64,000 nucleotides of DNA, from assembly GCF_017368455.1 (NCBI RefSeq), contig NZ_JAFNJU010000008.1, positions 62,001-126,000 on the forward strand, given 5' to 3'. Below the pieces are notes generated by a model. That model worked only from the letters and a program-made list of their open reading frames with translations. It was not told the origin of the DNA and did not search any database. Below, piece by piece: positions 63,418 through 64,000 of the stretch. The translations under genes and the position numbers were made by a program. The stretch's first letter is position 1. Each line of letters begins with the position of its first letter. The DNA comes from Proteiniclasticum aestuarii. Its GTDB lineage: Bacteria > Bacillota > Clostridia > Clostridiales > Clostridiaceae.

Positions 63418-64000
63418 ATGGAGATCGAAAAGCGAAGAAAAAAACTGCTGAATGAATTGCCCGGATTTTCCGGCGTTCTGTCCCTGAGCAGAAAGAATGA
63501 AGTCCTGTATGAAGAGGCTTTTGGCCTTGCCGTTGTGAATGAAGCTGTGCCATGCACCGTGGGCACAAGATTTCCTGTGGCATCAGGGTCCAAAATCTTC
63601 ACAGCCGTGGTGGCCTTGAAGCTTGTGGAAAAAGGGGCTCTGTCTCTTTCGGATTCGGTGACCGCGCTTCTGCCTGACACTTTTTCATTCATGGATAAGA
63701 ATGTTACTGTAGGACATCTTCTGACACACACTTCAGGCTTTCAGGACTACTTCAGGGAAGATGGCAACGAAAGTTATGCAGACCTCTGGAAGAACCTGCC
63801 CATGTATGCAATGAGAACCCCGAAGGATTTTCTTGTTCTTCTGAAAGACAACCAGATGGAATTTCAGCCTGGAGAAAAATTCAGCTACAATGATGGTGGC
63901 TTTGTGATTCTCTCCATGCTCATCGAATCCGTCACCCGAAAATCTTTTCCCGAAGTGGTGAAGGAAACGGTATTTCTGCCGGCAGCCATGGAGGATAGCG
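63418..64000 (+). CDS. Beta-lactamase-fold serine hydrolase, N-terminal part (runs off the window)
   Basis: About 194 residues are visible from the ATG at 63418, behind AAGGAGGGGATC. Serine beta-lactamase/PBP-like family (PF00144): catalytic SxxK in VASGSKIFTAVVALK (about residues 57-71), HLLTHTSGFQDYF (about 102-114), and the tyrosine motif FSYNDGGFVI (about 156-165), where Asp replaces the usual Asn. Could be an esterase, D-alanyl-aminopeptidase or cell-wall hydrolase. No signal peptide, so probably cytosolic. Confidence 0.85.
   Translation, partial: MEIEKRRKKLLNELPGFSGVLSLSRKNEVLYEEAFGLAVVNEAVPCTVGTRFPVASGSKIFTAVVALKLVEKGALSLSDSVTALLPDTFSFMDKNVTVGHLLTHTSGFQDYFREDGNESYADLWKNLPMYAMRTPKDFLVLLKDNQMEFQPGEKFSYNDGGFVILSMLIESVTRKSFPEVVKETVFLPAAMEDS

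Overview
The window looks like a chromosomal stretch of a low-to-mid GC, Gram-positive, anaerobic Firmicute, most likely of class Clostridia. Support comes from strong AGGAGG-type ribosome binding sites, many lipoproteins with a lipobox, a PyrR-type leader, a DUF4317 protein, SHOCT and LDCC small proteins, RsgI-like anti-sigma proteins and sigma-A promoters (TTGACA, 17 bp, TATAAT-like). I see no rRNA, tRNA, CRISPR array, insertion sequence or prophage. The species cannot be named from the sequence alone.

Layout. 1-2700: start of pyrB behind a PyrR-type leader, then two small-molecule transporters. 2749-8537: an oligopeptide ABC transporter (oppA-B-C-D-F, minus strand). 9035-14122: a 1,695-residue secreted protein with an SdrD-like B domain and ten DUF11-type repeats. 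14708-16114: a MATE exporter. 16568-23066: a complete nine-gene N-type ATPase operon (atpDCQRBEFAG). 23387-30005: a copper/metal cluster (multicopper oxidase, CopB P-type ATPase, two SHOCT proteins, a 33-residue LDCC protein) next to a two-component system. 30185-36019: a second oligopeptide transporter whose binding protein appears circularly permuted. 36398-43251: mixed small genes, including a MerR regulator fused to an RDD membrane domain, a P-loop kinase, a double GNAT protein and a membrane-anchored GH3/NagZ enzyme. 43357-46474: an ECF sigma factor with two RsgI/PepSY proteins ending in polyacidic tails. 47058-50629: NhaC-type antiporter, a Rossmann methyltransferase-like protein and a GNAT protein. 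51159-54531: System II cytochrome c maturation (ResB, CcsA-family protein) behind an nrfA interrupted by one in-frame stop. 54758-57445: three lipoproteins, two of them DUF4352-like paralogues. 57729-59272: a PII-like protein coupled to a CPA2 antiporter. 59447-60878: a radical SAM/SPASM enzyme followed at once by a 27-residue Cys-free peptide, behind a Fur-like box. 60997-64000: class I fructose-bisphosphate aldolase, a DUF4317 protein and the start of a serine hydrolase.

How the genes may fit together. Two peptide importers suggest growth on peptides. The N-ATPase, NhaC, the PII/CPA2 pair, CopB and MATE form a set for ion and metal balance. ResB/CcsA and NrfA would give ammonification of nitrite by a lipoprotein-anchored pentahaem enzyme, but nrfA is broken here. 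The best candidates for undescribed biology are the radical SAM/peptide pair and the permuted peptide-binding protein; the sigma/PepSY module and the MerR-RDD fusion come next.
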